From Nostoc foliaceum FACHB-393 (GTDB taxonomy: Bacteria > Cyanobacteriota > Cyanobacteriia > Cyanobacteriales > Nostocaceae), in assembly GCF_014698505.1 (NCBI RefSeq), contig NZ_JACJTD010000024.1:62001-126000 (forward strand): a stretch of 64,000 nt of DNA. The letters are read 5' to 3'. Of the stretch, positions 1 through 8,928 are shown piece by piece; position 1 is the stretch's first letter, and each line of letters opens with the position of its first letter. The notes beneath the pieces were generated by a model, which worked only from the letters and a program-made list of their open reading frames with translations, ran no database searches and had not been told where the DNA came from. Made by a program: the position numbers and the translations under genes.

Positions 1-492
1 CCAAAATTGATCTAATGTGCGGCGACCATTAACTTGTGCCCAGCCAGTAATACCCGGTTTCACTTCATGGCGACGCGCTTGTTGAGGGGTATAGCGGTCA
101 AGATACTTTACTAATAATGGGCGGGGCCCAACAAAACTCATATCTCCTTTCAAGACATTCCAAAGTTGAGGTAATTCATCAAGACTAGTTTCGCGTAGGA
201 ATTGACCAAAGGCTGTGAGGCGTTTTTCATCAGCAAGAAGATTGCCCTCATGATCACGTTCATTGGTCATGGTGCGGAATTTGTAAAATTTAAAAATCCG
301 AGCATTTTGACCGGGGCGAAATTGGGTAAAAATCACTGGGCTACCCAGACGAGAATGAATAGCGATCGCTACACTCATCAGTAAAGGAAAAAGAAAAATT
401 AAAGCGATCGCTGCCACAACTCTATCTAATAAAGATTTGATTACTCTGCGGTATATTTTTAAATTAATGCCCTGAAAATTATTACCATTCAT
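1..492 (-). CDS. Undecaprenyl-phosphate sugar phosphotransferase, partial (3' end beyond window)
   Basis: A short bacterial sugar transferase of the PglC/WecP type. It starts the repeat unit by moving a sugar-1-phosphate from a UDP-sugar onto undecaprenyl phosphate at the inner membrane. Read from the ATG at 492, 164 codons are visible and the frame is still open at base 1. One hydrophobic segment lies at about residues 24-44. The family motifs follow: KFRTM (71-75), the DELPQLWNVLKGDMSFVGPRP block around 105-125 with the catalytic Asp-Glu pair, and PGITGWAQV (146-154). Complete members are about 200 residues, so only the tail is missing. It is the last visible gene of the dehydrogenase-epimerase-GT4 unit, 80 bases after the GT4 stop. 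The family call is secure; the sugar is not predictable. Confidence 0.93.
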   Translation of the reverse strand, partial: MNGNNFQGINLKIYRRVIKSLLDRVVAAIALIFLFPLLMSVAIAIHSRLGSPVIFTQFRPGQNARIFKFYKFRTMTNERDHEGNLLADEKRLTAFGQFLRETSLDELPQLWNVLKGDMSFVGPRPLLVKYLDRYTPQQARRHEVKPGITGWAQVNGRRTLDQFW

Positions 493-572
493 AAACACAC
501 CCCTCAATCTTAAAGTATTTTTTCTCTCTTTTGCCTCTTGTTTGCGTCTCTAAGTGAGATTATTTTTCCACA

Positions 573-1748
573 TTACTGTTCAAGACATAGTGAATAAACG
601 CCTAAATCTTGATAGTAATTATTAAGTCGTTTAAAAACTAACTCTTCATCATATTGAACTTCGATCCGCTCACGGCTAGCCTTACCATAAGCTTGTCTCA
701 ATTCATAGTTAGATAATAGTATTTTCAAAGCCTCAGCTAACTTTCCACTATTTTTAGGTGGCACAATTAAACCAGTTTTTCCATGTACTACTGCTTCTCG
801 ACATCCTCGAATATCTGTAGTAACAACTGGTAAACCCATTGACATTGCTTCTACGATAGATCGGGGTAATCCTTCATGAGTAAATGTAGGTAGCACAAAG
901 ATATCTAACAGTCCTAAAAGTTCTGGTATATCTTGACGTTCGCCTGTCAGAGTAACATGTTGTTCAATTCCCAAAGAGTGAATTTTTTTGATCAATTCTG
1001 TGTGGAAAGGTTCAGGATCGCTACTGAGTTGAGAACCAATTATTAGAACTTGTAGATTAGGGTAGTGAGGGAGCAATTTGGCTGCGGCTTCAATCAAATA
1101 TCCACTCCCTTTTTTATGGATTATACGTCCAATGGTGCCAATAATTAAGTCCCTACTATCAGGAATACCCAATGATTTTCGTAATAGTGTTTGATGAGTG
1201 GAATTGAGGCGATCGCGTTTAAAACGATCAATGTCTACACCGTTACCCAAATAACATACTTTTTCCGATGGACAAAGACCTAATTTTTTAGCTGTGGCTA
1301 TATCTTCATAATTTTGGGTAAGGATTAGATCAGTTATAAAAGCAGCAAGTTTCTCAATAATAAAATAAAACTGGTATTGACTAGGTGAAGACTGATCATG
1401 AAATGGAAAACCGTGAGCAGTGTAGACAATTCGTTTAACACCAGCCAGTTTCGCTGCAATGCGACCTAATACAGCAGCAATTGGAGTATGTACATGAACA
1501 AGGTCATACCGATTCTTTTGAATTAATTGTGTCAGATGATAAATACTTCTCAAATTCAAAACAGGAGATATTTGACGATCAATTTGAATGGGATGCACTA
1601 TATATCCTTGTTGTTGTAATTCTTCAACCTCTGAACCTGGAGAACAAGCTATTTCAACCGATAGATTATGAGACAAAAAGTAATCAATTTGAGGTCGTAA
1701 AAGCGCCTGAGCAGTACTTCCAACTGCACAGATATGCAGTATTTTCAT
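573..1748 (-). CDS. GT4 family glycosyltransferase
   Basis: A 391-residue GT-B retaining glycosyltransferase of family 4, expected to add one sugar to the lipid-linked exopolysaccharide repeat at the cytoplasmic membrane face. The N-terminal acceptor domain has the HVHTP motif (84-88) and AHGFPFH (111-117). The donor domain has GNGVD (168-172), GRIIHKKG (207-214) and the EX7E region around HEGLPRSIVEAMSMGLPVV (281-298). Its ATG overlaps the stop of the upstream epimerase gene by one base (TAATG), which indicates translational coupling. The order dehydrogenase, epimerase, GT4, initiating transferase suggests it may use or follow the uronic-acid sugar, but that is inference. Confidence 0.93.
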   Translation of the reverse strand: MKILHICAVGSTAQALLRPQIDYFLSHNLSVEIACSPGSEVEELQQQGYIVHPIQIDRQISPVLNLRSIYHLTQLIQKNRYDLVHVHTPIAAVLGRIAAKLAGVKRIVYTAHGFPFHDQSSPSQYQFYFIIEKLAAFITDLILTQNYEDIATAKKLGLCPSEKVCYLGNGVDIDRFKRDRLNSTHQTLLRKSLGIPDSRDLIIGTIGRIIHKKGSGYLIEAAAKLLPHYPNLQVLIIGSQLSSDPEPFHTELIKKIHSLGIEQHVTLTGERQDIPELLGLLDIFVLPTFTHEGLPRSIVEAMSMGLPVVTTDIRGCREAVVHGKTGLIVPPKNSGKLAEALKILLSNYELRQAYGKASRERIEVQYDEELVFKRLNNYYQDLGVYSLCLEQ

Positions 1749-2809
1749 TATTTACTACTCCCCGCCCTCAGCCAAGAATTTTGAGTTGATCGAGTACTCG
1801 TGTTCTGATAATAAGAACAATACCAAGCTACAAAACGTTCAATTCCTACCTCAATAGGCGTGCTAGGTTTAAAGCCTATATCCTTGACTAGATCATCAAT
1901 ATCCGCATAGGTAACGGGGACATCACCAGGTTGTAAAGGGAGCAAATTTTTTTGTGCTTTTATTCCCAAACAGTCTTCTAGCACTTCTATAAAGCGCATT
2001 AATTCAACTGGTTGATTGTTACCTATGTTGTAAATTTTATAAGCAGCCTTACTTGTACCTGGGTCGGGTGCATTTCCCGACCAGACGATATTTGGCTCAG
2101 GGATTTTATCCATCACTCGGATAATACCCTCTACAATGTCGTCAATATATGTAAAATCTCGGCACATCTTACCGTAATTAAACACATCAATCGGTTGCTT
2201 TGCCAAAATTGCTTTAGTAAACAAAAACAGCGCCATATCTGGACGACCCCACGGCCCATAGACAGTAAAGAAGCGGAGTCCAGTTGTTGGTAGACCGTAT
2301 AAATGGCTATAACTATGAGCCATTAACTCGTTAGCTTTTTTCGTAGCAGCATATAAGCTAACTGGATGGTCTACGTTGTCATGAATAGAAAAGGGTGTTT
2401 TAGTATTAGCACCGTAGACAGAACTAGAAGAGGCAAATACCAAGTGCTGAACGCCTGAATGGCGACAACCTTCAAGGATATTAATAAAGCCCACTAAGTT
2501 ACTGTCTATATACGCATGAGGGTTCTTGATGGAGTATCGGACACCAGCTTGTGCTGCTAAATTGACCACCACATCAAAGCGTTGTTCAGCAAAAAGTTGG
2601 CTTATAGCTGTTGAGTCTGCCAAATCCAGTCTATAAAAACTAAAACTTGGGTTTTCCTCTAGTTGAGCTAAACGGTCTTTTTTAAGGAGGACATCGTAGT
2701 AATCATTTAAGTTGTCTAGACCAACAACTTCATCACCTCTGGTTAATAGGCGTTGGCTAAGGTGAAAACCAATAAAACCAGCAGCACCAGTGACTAAAAC
2801 CTTGACCAT
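1748..2809 (-). CDS. UDP-glucuronate 4-epimerase-like NAD-dependent epimerase
   Basis: A 353-residue extended SDR that interconverts the C4 epimers of a UDP-uronic acid (UDP-GlcA/GalA, or the N-acetyl forms). The Rossmann motif GAAGFIG occupies residues 8-14. The catalytic triad is visible as the Ser cluster at 127-130, Tyr153 and Lys157 (YAATK). The sequence [16 protein letters not shown] around 181-195 is characteristic of the LspL/GAE group. The gene lies 10 bases after the nucleotide-sugar dehydrogenase and overlaps the next GT4 by one base, so dehydrogenation followed by epimerisation is the natural reading. Whether the substrate is N-acetylated cannot be decided from sequence alone. Confidence 0.9.
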   Translation of the reverse strand: MVKVLVTGAAGFIGFHLSQRLLTRGDEVVGLDNLNDYYDVLLKKDRLAQLEENPSFSFYRLDLADSTAISQLFAEQRFDVVVNLAAQAGVRYSIKNPHAYIDSNLVGFINILEGCRHSGVQHLVFASSSSVYGANTKTPFSIHDNVDHPVSLYAATKKANELMAHSYSHLYGLPTTGLRFFTVYGPWGRPDMALFLFTKAILAKQPIDVFNYGKMCRDFTYIDDIVEGIIRVMDKIPEPNIVWSGNAPDPGTSKAAYKIYNIGNNQPVELMRFIEVLEDCLGIKAQKNLLPLQPGDVPVTYADIDDLVKDIGFKPSTPIEVGIERFVAWYCSYYQNTSTRSTQNSWLRAGSSK

Positions 2810-2819
2810 AATATTTTCC

Positions 2820-4100
2820 CTATAAGCTCCAGTAATGAATATGGGGTGGTAGTGTAGCTTGGCTAAAAATGGACTTGATATCCATTAGCACTCCACCTGG
2901 GCGCAAACAGTTGAAAAGTTGTTTGCAAGGCATATCTAAGTAAGCCTGATGACTGACTGCAAATATTACCCCGTCTAAATCAGATAGGTTATGCCAATCT
3001 ACTAAATGAATGCCATATTCCTGGTATGCTTCATCAGGATCTACCAGAGGGTCGTGTAAGAGTGGTTCAATACCAAATTGCTGTAACTCTGCCACCATAT
3101 CCGGTATGCGACTATTGCGGATGTCGGGTACGTTTTCCTTAAAGGTGAGACCGAGAATTCCTACCCGCGCTTCTTTAATCGATAGGTTAGCTTCAACTAA
3201 GAGTTTGATAAAACGCTGACCAAGATAAGTACCCATACTGTCGTTAATCCGACGACCAGCTAGGATGACCTCGGGATGGTATCCCAGTTCTTCTGCTTTG
3301 GTAGTTAGATAGTAGGGATCAACCCCAATGCAGTGACCACCAACAAGCCCTGGTGTGAATGGCAAAAAGTTCCATTTGGTATTTGCAGCTGCTAAAACGT
3401 CGTGGGTACGAATACCAATGCGATCGCATATTAGCGCCAGTTCGTTCATCAAAGCAATATTCAAGTCTCGCTGAGTGTTCTCAATTACTTTGGCAGCCTC
3501 AGCTACTTTAATTGAGGAGGTGCGATAGACACCCGCATCAATAATGGTCGTGTAGACACTTGCGACTCGTTCCAGAGTTTCGGCATCTTCCCCAGCTACC
3601 ACTTTGACAATCTTTTCTAGTGTATGAGCCTTGTCACCCGGATTAATCCGTTCTGGAGAGTAGCCCAGTTTGAAATCAACACCCAGCTTTAAGCCTGATA
3701 CCTTGGCCAAAGTCGCTCCGCAGATATCCTCTGTTACCCCTGGATACACAGTGGATTCGTATACCACGATCGCTCCAGGTTGTAGCACTTTAGCAACGAG
3801 TTCAGAGGCTTTAATCAGCAAAGTTAGGTCAGGGTTATGGTTGCGGTCAACTGGAGTTGGTACAGCAATCACAAAAAAGTTTGTATCTACTAGATCATAA
3901 AGGTCGGAAGTAATGATTAGGCTAGAGTTTTTTAACTCATCGGTGGAGACTTGACCTGTGCGATCGCGGCCTTGATTTAAACTTTTAACTTTTTCTAAAT
4001 TGATATCAAATCCAATAGTATTGGGAAATTTTTTAGCAAATGCCAGGGCAACGGGTAGACCAACGTAGCCAAGACCAATAACTGCAATGCGGTTGCTCAT
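2820..4100 (-). CDS. Nucleotide sugar dehydrogenase (UDP-HexNAc/UDP-Glc 6-dehydrogenase, TviB/WbpA-like)
   Basis: A 426-residue UDP-sugar 6-dehydrogenase that oxidises C6 of a nucleotide sugar to the uronic acid in two NAD-dependent steps. The N-terminal Rossmann motif GLGYVGLP is at 9-16. [10 protein letters not shown] at 147-156 and [15 protein letters not shown] at about 251-265 include the catalytic Cys257. These motifs resemble the TviB/WbpA/WecC group (UDP-N-acetylhexosamine oxidation) more than plain UDP-glucose dehydrogenase. It is the first gene of the second exopolysaccharide unit, with about 960 repeat-rich bases upstream and the partner epimerase 10 bases downstream. Substrate is uncertain; class is secure. 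Confidence 0.92.
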   Translation of the reverse strand: MSNRIAVIGLGYVGLPVALAFAKKFPNTIGFDINLEKVKSLNQGRDRTGQVSTDELKNSSLIITSDLYDLVDTNFFVIAVPTPVDRNHNPDLTLLIKASELVAKVLQPGAIVVYESTVYPGVTEDICGATLAKVSGLKLGVDFKLGYSPERINPGDKAHTLEKIVKVVAGEDAETLERVASVYTTIIDAGVYRTSSIKVAEAAKVIENTQRDLNIALMNELALICDRIGIRTHDVLAAANTKWNFLPFTPGLVGGHCIGVDPYYLTTKAEELGYHPEVILAGRRINDSMGTYLGQRFIKLLVEANLSIKEARVGILGLTFKENVPDIRNSRIPDMVAELQQFGIEPLLHDPLVDPDEAYQEYGIHLVDWHNLSDLDGVIFAVSHQAYLDMPCKQLFNCLRPGGVLMDIKSIFSQATLPPHIHYWSL

Positions 4101-4462
4101 GTCTTAACAGGAATATATTCAAAATATCCGAACTTTGACAATTGCCATTTTGAGAAGTGGCAATTTTTTGATAATTAAGATTAAGTCTCGTTTTTTAATT
4201 TTGGAATTTGAGGAAAGTTAATACAGCAATTATCGATAATATCTCACTTTTACAAATATGCTGGGCTATTATAAATCACGCTTAATTTTGCATACAAACG
4301 TAGTCAGACTAAGCAGACTCTAGGAATTCGAAACCAACGGAAGTGGGTTTTGTCTGTATAGCTGCGAATTCCATTTGCCAGGGCAGGCGTGTTTTTATAA
4401 AAGTGAGATGCTTCCGCAATCCTCTTCTTCTACGTCAATTTTGTAGTACTTTTTTATTTGAG
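4101..4462. other. Non-coding leader region upstream of the dehydrogenase gene
   Basis: AT-rich, with no convincing gene on either strand. It is the expected place for the promoter and 5' untranslated region of the second exopolysaccharide unit. A short inverted pair built on GAATTCG and CGAATTC lies around 4325-4372. No factor-binding site could be named. Confidence 0.4.
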
Positions 4463-4521
4463 TAACGCCAATTTGGCGAAGCTTCTACAAATAAAAAGAC
4501 ATAACCGCATCTATTTAATTG
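4463..4521. repeat. 59-bp element shared with 19518-19576
   Basis: By direct base comparison, 49 of 59 bases match the sequence at 19518-19576 in the same orientation, including an unbroken 18-base core AAAAAGACATAACCGCAT. Both copies lie about 360-430 bases upstream of the first gene of an exopolysaccharide unit. The element begins with a small palindrome, CGCCAATTTGGCG. It could be a shared regulatory leader or two copies of a dispersed repeat. Confidence 0.6.
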
Positions 4522-4538
4522 CCTGCCTGTATTTATTC

Positions 4539-4718
4539 TTACTTTGATGCTTTGTTTGGCAAGCGGGCAGTTTGAAATACGTAAGCATCATCTTTCAAAT
4601 CTTGCTCTGCTAATTTATGCCCAATTTCTTGATCATTTATACTGAATTCATCAACTTTGAGCACTTGGTTGACAGAAAAATTATTACCGGAGTGAATGCC
4701 TTGCTGTTGAAAGTTCAT
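4539..4718 (-). CDS. Possible small protein of 59 residues, unrecognised
   Basis: An open frame from the ATG at 4718 gives a 59-residue polar peptide beginning MNFQQQGIHSG and ending RLPNKASK, with no signal peptide or membrane segment. The frame can be extended upstream to 4766, but that part lies within the 163-bp inverted-repeat element, so the inner ATG is preferred. Amino acid composition is protein-like, with many acidic and Gln/Asn residues. I do not recognise the family. It lies between two repeats and could be the remnant of a larger gene cut by the element. Confidence 0.35.
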   Translation of the reverse strand: MNFQQQGIHSGNNFSVNQVLKVDEFSINDQEIGHKLAEQDLKDDAYVFQTARLPNKASK

Positions 4719-4727
4719 CCTGTCTAA

Positions 4728-4890
4728 GAGGTTGTTTGAAAAGTGGTTGGCTGTGATGTTAGGCACTAACTGATCCCCCCTAGCCCCCCTTTTTAAGGGG
4801 GGGAACCGGAATCAAAATCCACCTTAAAAGGTGGATTTAGGGGGATCTAGAACGTTTTGTTACCGAGAAGAAAACTTTTCAAACATCCTC
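4728..4890. mobile_element. 163-bp MITE-like element with 17-bp terminal inverted repeats
   Basis: The ends GAGGTTGTTTGAAAAGT (4728-4744) and ACTTTTCAAACATCCTC (4874-4890) are inverted repeats with one mismatch. The interior carries two further palindromes: a C-tract/G-tract stem built on CCCCCCTTTTTAAGGGGGG (about 4785-4803) and CCACCTTAAAAGGTGG (about 4829-4844). No coding capacity is present. A half copy of the left end is found at 57098-57166. This fits a non-autonomous miniature element. Confidence 0.7.
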
Positions 4891-5057
4891 TAACTGACTA
4901 ATAGATTTGTTTGGTTATTAAATCTAGGATTCCCTATCGTTTAAATAATGTAACATTCATCTTTCCCAAACCAAAAACTCTAGTTTTTAGCTTGTGTGAC
5001 CAACATATCATCCTTTTTAATTGAGTTCTAAAAAGGGGACAAGTAATTGCAAATTTT

Positions 5058-6728
5058 TCAAGATGCTGATTCAGAAGAGAGCCTCTCTATTTCCTCACCC
5101 AACTGTCGGCGGACTGATTCCAGCAGATTTGTATCCCGCGTCCAGTTCTTCCAGTCAAGACCGACACTCCGAGCTAATCGAAGCCCCCACTCGTGGCGAT
5201 GTCCACGACGGTCTACGCCTACGCCATTTTTGAGAATTTCGAGATATTCGTAATCTTCCACCCCTTCTCTGAGCCACTTAAGTCTCATGGAAGGGACAAC
5301 TCCTGTCAAACCTACCTGTTTACCAGGATAAAACAACATCCCTTCACCAGGATAATAGTCTTTCTCGTGGGAATAAGTTTGAATATCCTTCCACGGATTT
5401 TTTGTCCATAGGTCAACTCGCCAGTATAAAATCCCTGTCAGTCCCAGGCTTTGGCTAATGAAGCCTGGGTGAATTCTGTAGTTGATTGGTTCAAAGTCTA
5501 TTTGCCATTTAGGAGAGTAACCATCCTGTACCAAAGCGTTGTAAGACCAAACTTTGTCTCCTTTTTGCAGAACCTCAGATATGCGTTTTGGAGCCTCATC
5601 ATAAGATTCTGGCAATACTACCCAGATATCAACAGCGGAACGTCCAGTTCCAGAACCATCATCATAAAGCGCGGGTGTGGGAGTCATGGCTAAGGCAGTT
5701 GCTATTCCAGCTTGGTGGAAATTTCGCGCCCATTCCTTTACTGGTTTAATTAGATTTGGACAGTTATCAATTTCATCAGCATATCTAGTGTAGAGAAATA
5801 GACTAGATTCATGTTTAGCAGCAGTAGTTTTAATCTTTTTAAGAGAAGGGGCTGGAGACATTTTGCAAGTACTAACGTTAGCCCCGCTCCAGAAAGGAAG
5901 ACTCCGAGAACGGAGTCCCCAACGTTTCATTAACTCAGGTTCATCTGCTGGATCAAAATGCGCGTCAGGCATTAACTTATGTTTAAGAAGCTCAACCATG
6001 TCGCTTTTATCTCGATGTTCATAGAATGTAAATTCAGAATTGAGCGATGGTTTTATCGGTAACTCAAAATTCCAAACTTTCAGGTTGATTTTGCCTGCGA
6101 TCGCTCCTTGGTCACTGCTAACAGTAAAAGTCCCGTGATATTGACCGGCTTGAGCGTCGCGGGGTACAAAGATGTCTACCCAAATAGGTTGGTTATTCCT
6201 AGCTTTGAGGTTGAATGGAACTGCATCCAATTCAGCACCTTTAATATCTGCTTGGTTTTCAGGATTAATAAACGGAATTAGTCCATCGGCATACCATCCA
6301 GTACCTAAAGGTGGATTGCTACTGCCCTTCTTGTTAGGGCTGGAATGAGTAACATGAACGTAATGTTCTCGGTAGAGTGTAATGTTCTTATTCGGAATTA
6401 CCTGATTGTTTGGGCCAGACAAATCAGAGACTGAAACGTTGACGTTTGTCAATCCAGTATTGGGTGCCCGGATTCCGATTTGAAATGGTTCATATTCCCC
6501 ACGAGCGGCATACAAATCAATGCTAGTTTTATTTTTTGGTAGGTCTTCTCGTTTTATCCTTTCTAAATTTGAAGTTACCCATACAAAGGGATGATCAGCG
6601 AAGGATGAGTTGTTAGCTAATAGGTCGATGCTTGAACAAGCAAATAAAGTAAATACTGTTCCTAGCATCCAAATGATAAGTTTGAATTTGTTAAACAGCC
6701 TTGTCTTTCTTTTAAAAATATGTGACAT
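5058..6728 (-). CDS. DUF4091 (glycoside hydrolase-like) envelope protein
   Basis: A 556-residue exported protein. A basic start and hydrophobic stretch (about 16-30) end at Cys31 in the context TLFAC, which resembles a lipobox but with Phe at -2, so either a lipoprotein or a plain Sec substrate is possible. A beta-rich N-terminal domain (about 45-225) is followed by a barrel-like region and the characteristic DUF4091 C-terminus: GLTGILYWRVDLWT, then GEGMLFYPG and SMRLKWLREGVEDYEYLE. Members of this family are putative glycan-active enzymes. The gene is the last of the long exopolysaccharide unit, 236 bases after the amidotransferase gene. A role in trimming or binding the polysaccharide is inference. 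Confidence 0.82.
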   Translation of the reverse strand: MSHIFKRKTRLFNKFKLIIWMLGTVFTLFACSSIDLLANNSSFADHPFVWVTSNLERIKREDLPKNKTSIDLYAARGEYEPFQIGIRAPNTGLTNVNVSVSDLSGPNNQVIPNKNITLYREHYVHVTHSSPNKKGSSNPPLGTGWYADGLIPFINPENQADIKGAELDAVPFNLKARNNQPIWVDIFVPRDAQAGQYHGTFTVSSDQGAIAGKINLKVWNFELPIKPSLNSEFTFYEHRDKSDMVELLKHKLMPDAHFDPADEPELMKRWGLRSRSLPFWSGANVSTCKMSPAPSLKKIKTTAAKHESSLFLYTRYADEIDNCPNLIKPVKEWARNFHQAGIATALAMTPTPALYDDGSGTGRSAVDIWVVLPESYDEAPKRISEVLQKGDKVWSYNALVQDGYSPKWQIDFEPINYRIHPGFISQSLGLTGILYWRVDLWTKNPWKDIQTYSHEKDYYPGEGMLFYPGKQVGLTGVVPSMRLKWLREGVEDYEYLEILKNGVGVDRRGHRHEWGLRLARSVGLDWKNWTRDTNLLESVRRQLGEEIERLSSESAS

Positions 6729-6964
6729 TTCAAGTTATCCTCATTTATTAAAATATGAATCTGCCTTTTTTACGAACCGCAAAGAGCGCAAAGGGCACAA
6801 AGTGTAAAAAGCTAATATTTCATAAATGATTGAGTATTGCTATAGTAGTGATGGCTAAAGTTGTCACTACAAACCTTTAATTATTTACGCCGCTCTACTT
6901 CTGTGGCTAAGTTTTTAGTTGGGGTCTAAATACCCTGATGTAACTGTTTTGAATTTTGAATTTT

Positions 6965-8914
6965 TTAATGGTTTTCTTCTAACCAAGCCTGAAACATCAA
7001 CACATCCCACAAATCATTTTGCCAGTCTCGCTCAGATGAAAGATGTTCTGCCCATTTTTGGCGAATTGGTTGTGGGTTCAAAAATCCTTCTTGCTGTAGC
7101 CGACGTTCATCTAGGAGGGCTTCTGCCCAGTCTCGCAAAGGAACACGCAACCAACTATCAATTGGCATCCCAAACCCCATTTTGGGGCGCTCAATCAGGT
7201 TTTTAGGTACATACTTATCCAGAATTTGACGCAATAGCCACTTACCCTGACCATTACGGATTTTCATGGACAGTGGTATGCGCCAAGCTAATTCCACTAC
7301 GCGGTGATCTAAAAATGGTATCCGACTTTCTAAGCTCACACCCATGCTGGCTCGATCAACTTTGACTAGGATATCGTCTGGGAGATAATTCACTGTGTCG
7401 TGGTACATCATCTGTGGGATGAAGTCGGTTAACTGCGTTAATTGTTGGCGATCGCAGTTGTTCATCAAAGGCTTTAAACTATTTACTACTAATGCTTCTC
7501 GCTCTTTCCAATGAGAAATCATGCCTGTGTACAAAGCTTTGGCATCAGAAACCGCCAAGATTTCTGCAATCCAGTGCAATTTATCCCCAGGAGTAGGTTG
7601 CTTGAGTTTAGCTGGTAGTAAGCTATGAAAGTTAACCAAACCACGATTCCAAGTTTGAGGCGATAAGCTAGACAGGGTGCGTGCAGCAGTCTGGCGCAAG
7701 GTTAGAGGTATCCAGCCAATCTTTTGCCAAGTGCTGTCACCCCAAAAATAGCGTTTGTATCCCGCAAAAAGTTCATCGCCGCCATCCCCGGAAAGGCTGA
7801 CTGTTACATGCTGTTTAGCAAGCTGGGATATTAAGAAAGTCGGAATCTGGGAATCGTCGGCGAAGGGTTCATCATAAAGTGTCGGTAGTTTAGGAATGAC
7901 AGCAAGTGCATCTTTTGGGGTTACATAAAGTTCTGTATGGTCTGTGCCTAAGTGCTGTGCCACTGCTTTGGCATAATGTGCTTCATTGTAGCTATCTTCA
8001 TCAAAACCAATGGTAAATGTTTTCACCGGTTGGCTACTTTGAGCTTGCATTAGGGCTACTACTGTGGAGGAATCAATCCCTCCCGAAAGAAAAGCTCCTA
8101 GTGGCACATCTGCAACCATCCGTAGTCCGACAGCATCTTGTAATAATGCTTCCATCTGTGCAACAGCTTCCATTTCCGACCCGGTGAAGGGTTCATTAAC
8201 ACCCAACTCTGCGGCTTTTATCGCAGACCAGTAGGGAACAGGATTAGGATCAGTATCCACGCCATTCCAAGTGAGGACTGTTCCCGGTGGTAACTTATAG
8301 ATGCCTTCGTAGATCGAATAGGGTGCAGGTACGTAGTTATTTCGGAGAAACACTGCTAAGGCATCACGGTTGATTTTTGCCTGGAAAGCGGGATGGACTT
8401 TCAGGGCTTTTAACTCGGAGCCGAATAGAAAAGTTTGACCCATCCAACCATAATAGAGAGGTTTTTCACCCAAGCGATCGCGCCCTAAATGCAAAATTCG
8501 CTCTTGACGATCCCACAAGGCAAACGCAAACATCCCATTGCAGCGCCCAATTGCTCTATGTAATCCCCACTCACTAAAGCTAGCCAGCATCACCTCAGTA
8601 TCAGAACGTCCCCGAAATTGATGGCCTAGTGATTCAAGTTGACGCTTTAACTCTAAAAAGTTATAAATCTCGCCATTAAAAACAATTACATACCGACTAT
8701 TCGCAGAGATCATCGGCTGATGTCCTTCTGGCGAAAGGTCTACAATCGCCAGTCGTCGATGCCCCAAGGCAATCCCTACCTCTGCATCGACCCAACTCCC
8801 GCCATTATCTGGCCCTCGATGTAACAGTGTGTCTGACATCTGCTGAACCACATAAGACAGTTCCTCAGAGTTGACTCGTCTAGAGATATTCCAAAAACCA
8901 GCAATGCCACACAT
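6965..8914 (-). CDS. asnB: AsnB-type glutamine-dependent amidotransferase
   Basis: A 649-residue class-II glutamine amidotransferase fused to an ATP-pyrophosphatase domain, as in asparagine synthetase B. Cys2 is the glutaminase nucleophile (MCGIAGFW). RLAIVDLSPEGHQPM (54-68) and the NGEIYN loop (80-85) complete the glutaminase site. The PP-loop SGGIDSS is at 277-283, followed by the synthetase domain to the C-terminus. It lies 14 bases after a GT4 gene inside the exopolysaccharide cluster. AsnB homologues in such loci (for example WbpS in Pseudomonas O-antigen loci) amidate sugar uronic acids, so the true substrate here may be a uronate rather than aspartate. Confidence 0.93.
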   Translation of the reverse strand: MCGIAGFWNISRRVNSEELSYVVQQMSDTLLHRGPDNGGSWVDAEVGIALGHRRLAIVDLSPEGHQPMISANSRYVIVFNGEIYNFLELKRQLESLGHQFRGRSDTEVMLASFSEWGLHRAIGRCNGMFAFALWDRQERILHLGRDRLGEKPLYYGWMGQTFLFGSELKALKVHPAFQAKINRDALAVFLRNNYVPAPYSIYEGIYKLPPGTVLTWNGVDTDPNPVPYWSAIKAAELGVNEPFTGSEMEAVAQMEALLQDAVGLRMVADVPLGAFLSGGIDSSTVVALMQAQSSQPVKTFTIGFDEDSYNEAHYAKAVAQHLGTDHTELYVTPKDALAVIPKLPTLYDEPFADDSQIPTFLISQLAKQHVTVSLSGDGGDELFAGYKRYFWGDSTWQKIGWIPLTLRQTAARTLSSLSPQTWNRGLVNFHSLLPAKLKQPTPGDKLHWIAEILAVSDAKALYTGMISHWKEREALVVNSLKPLMNNCDRQQLTQLTDFIPQMMYHDTVNYLPDDILVKVDRASMGVSLESRIPFLDHRVVELAWRIPLSMKIRNGQGKWLLRQILDKYVPKNLIERPKMGFGMPIDSWLRVPLRDWAEALLDERRLQQEGFLNPQPIRQKWAEHLSSERDWQNDLWDVLMFQAWLEENH

Positions 8915-8928
8915 TTAATGTTAGCCTT

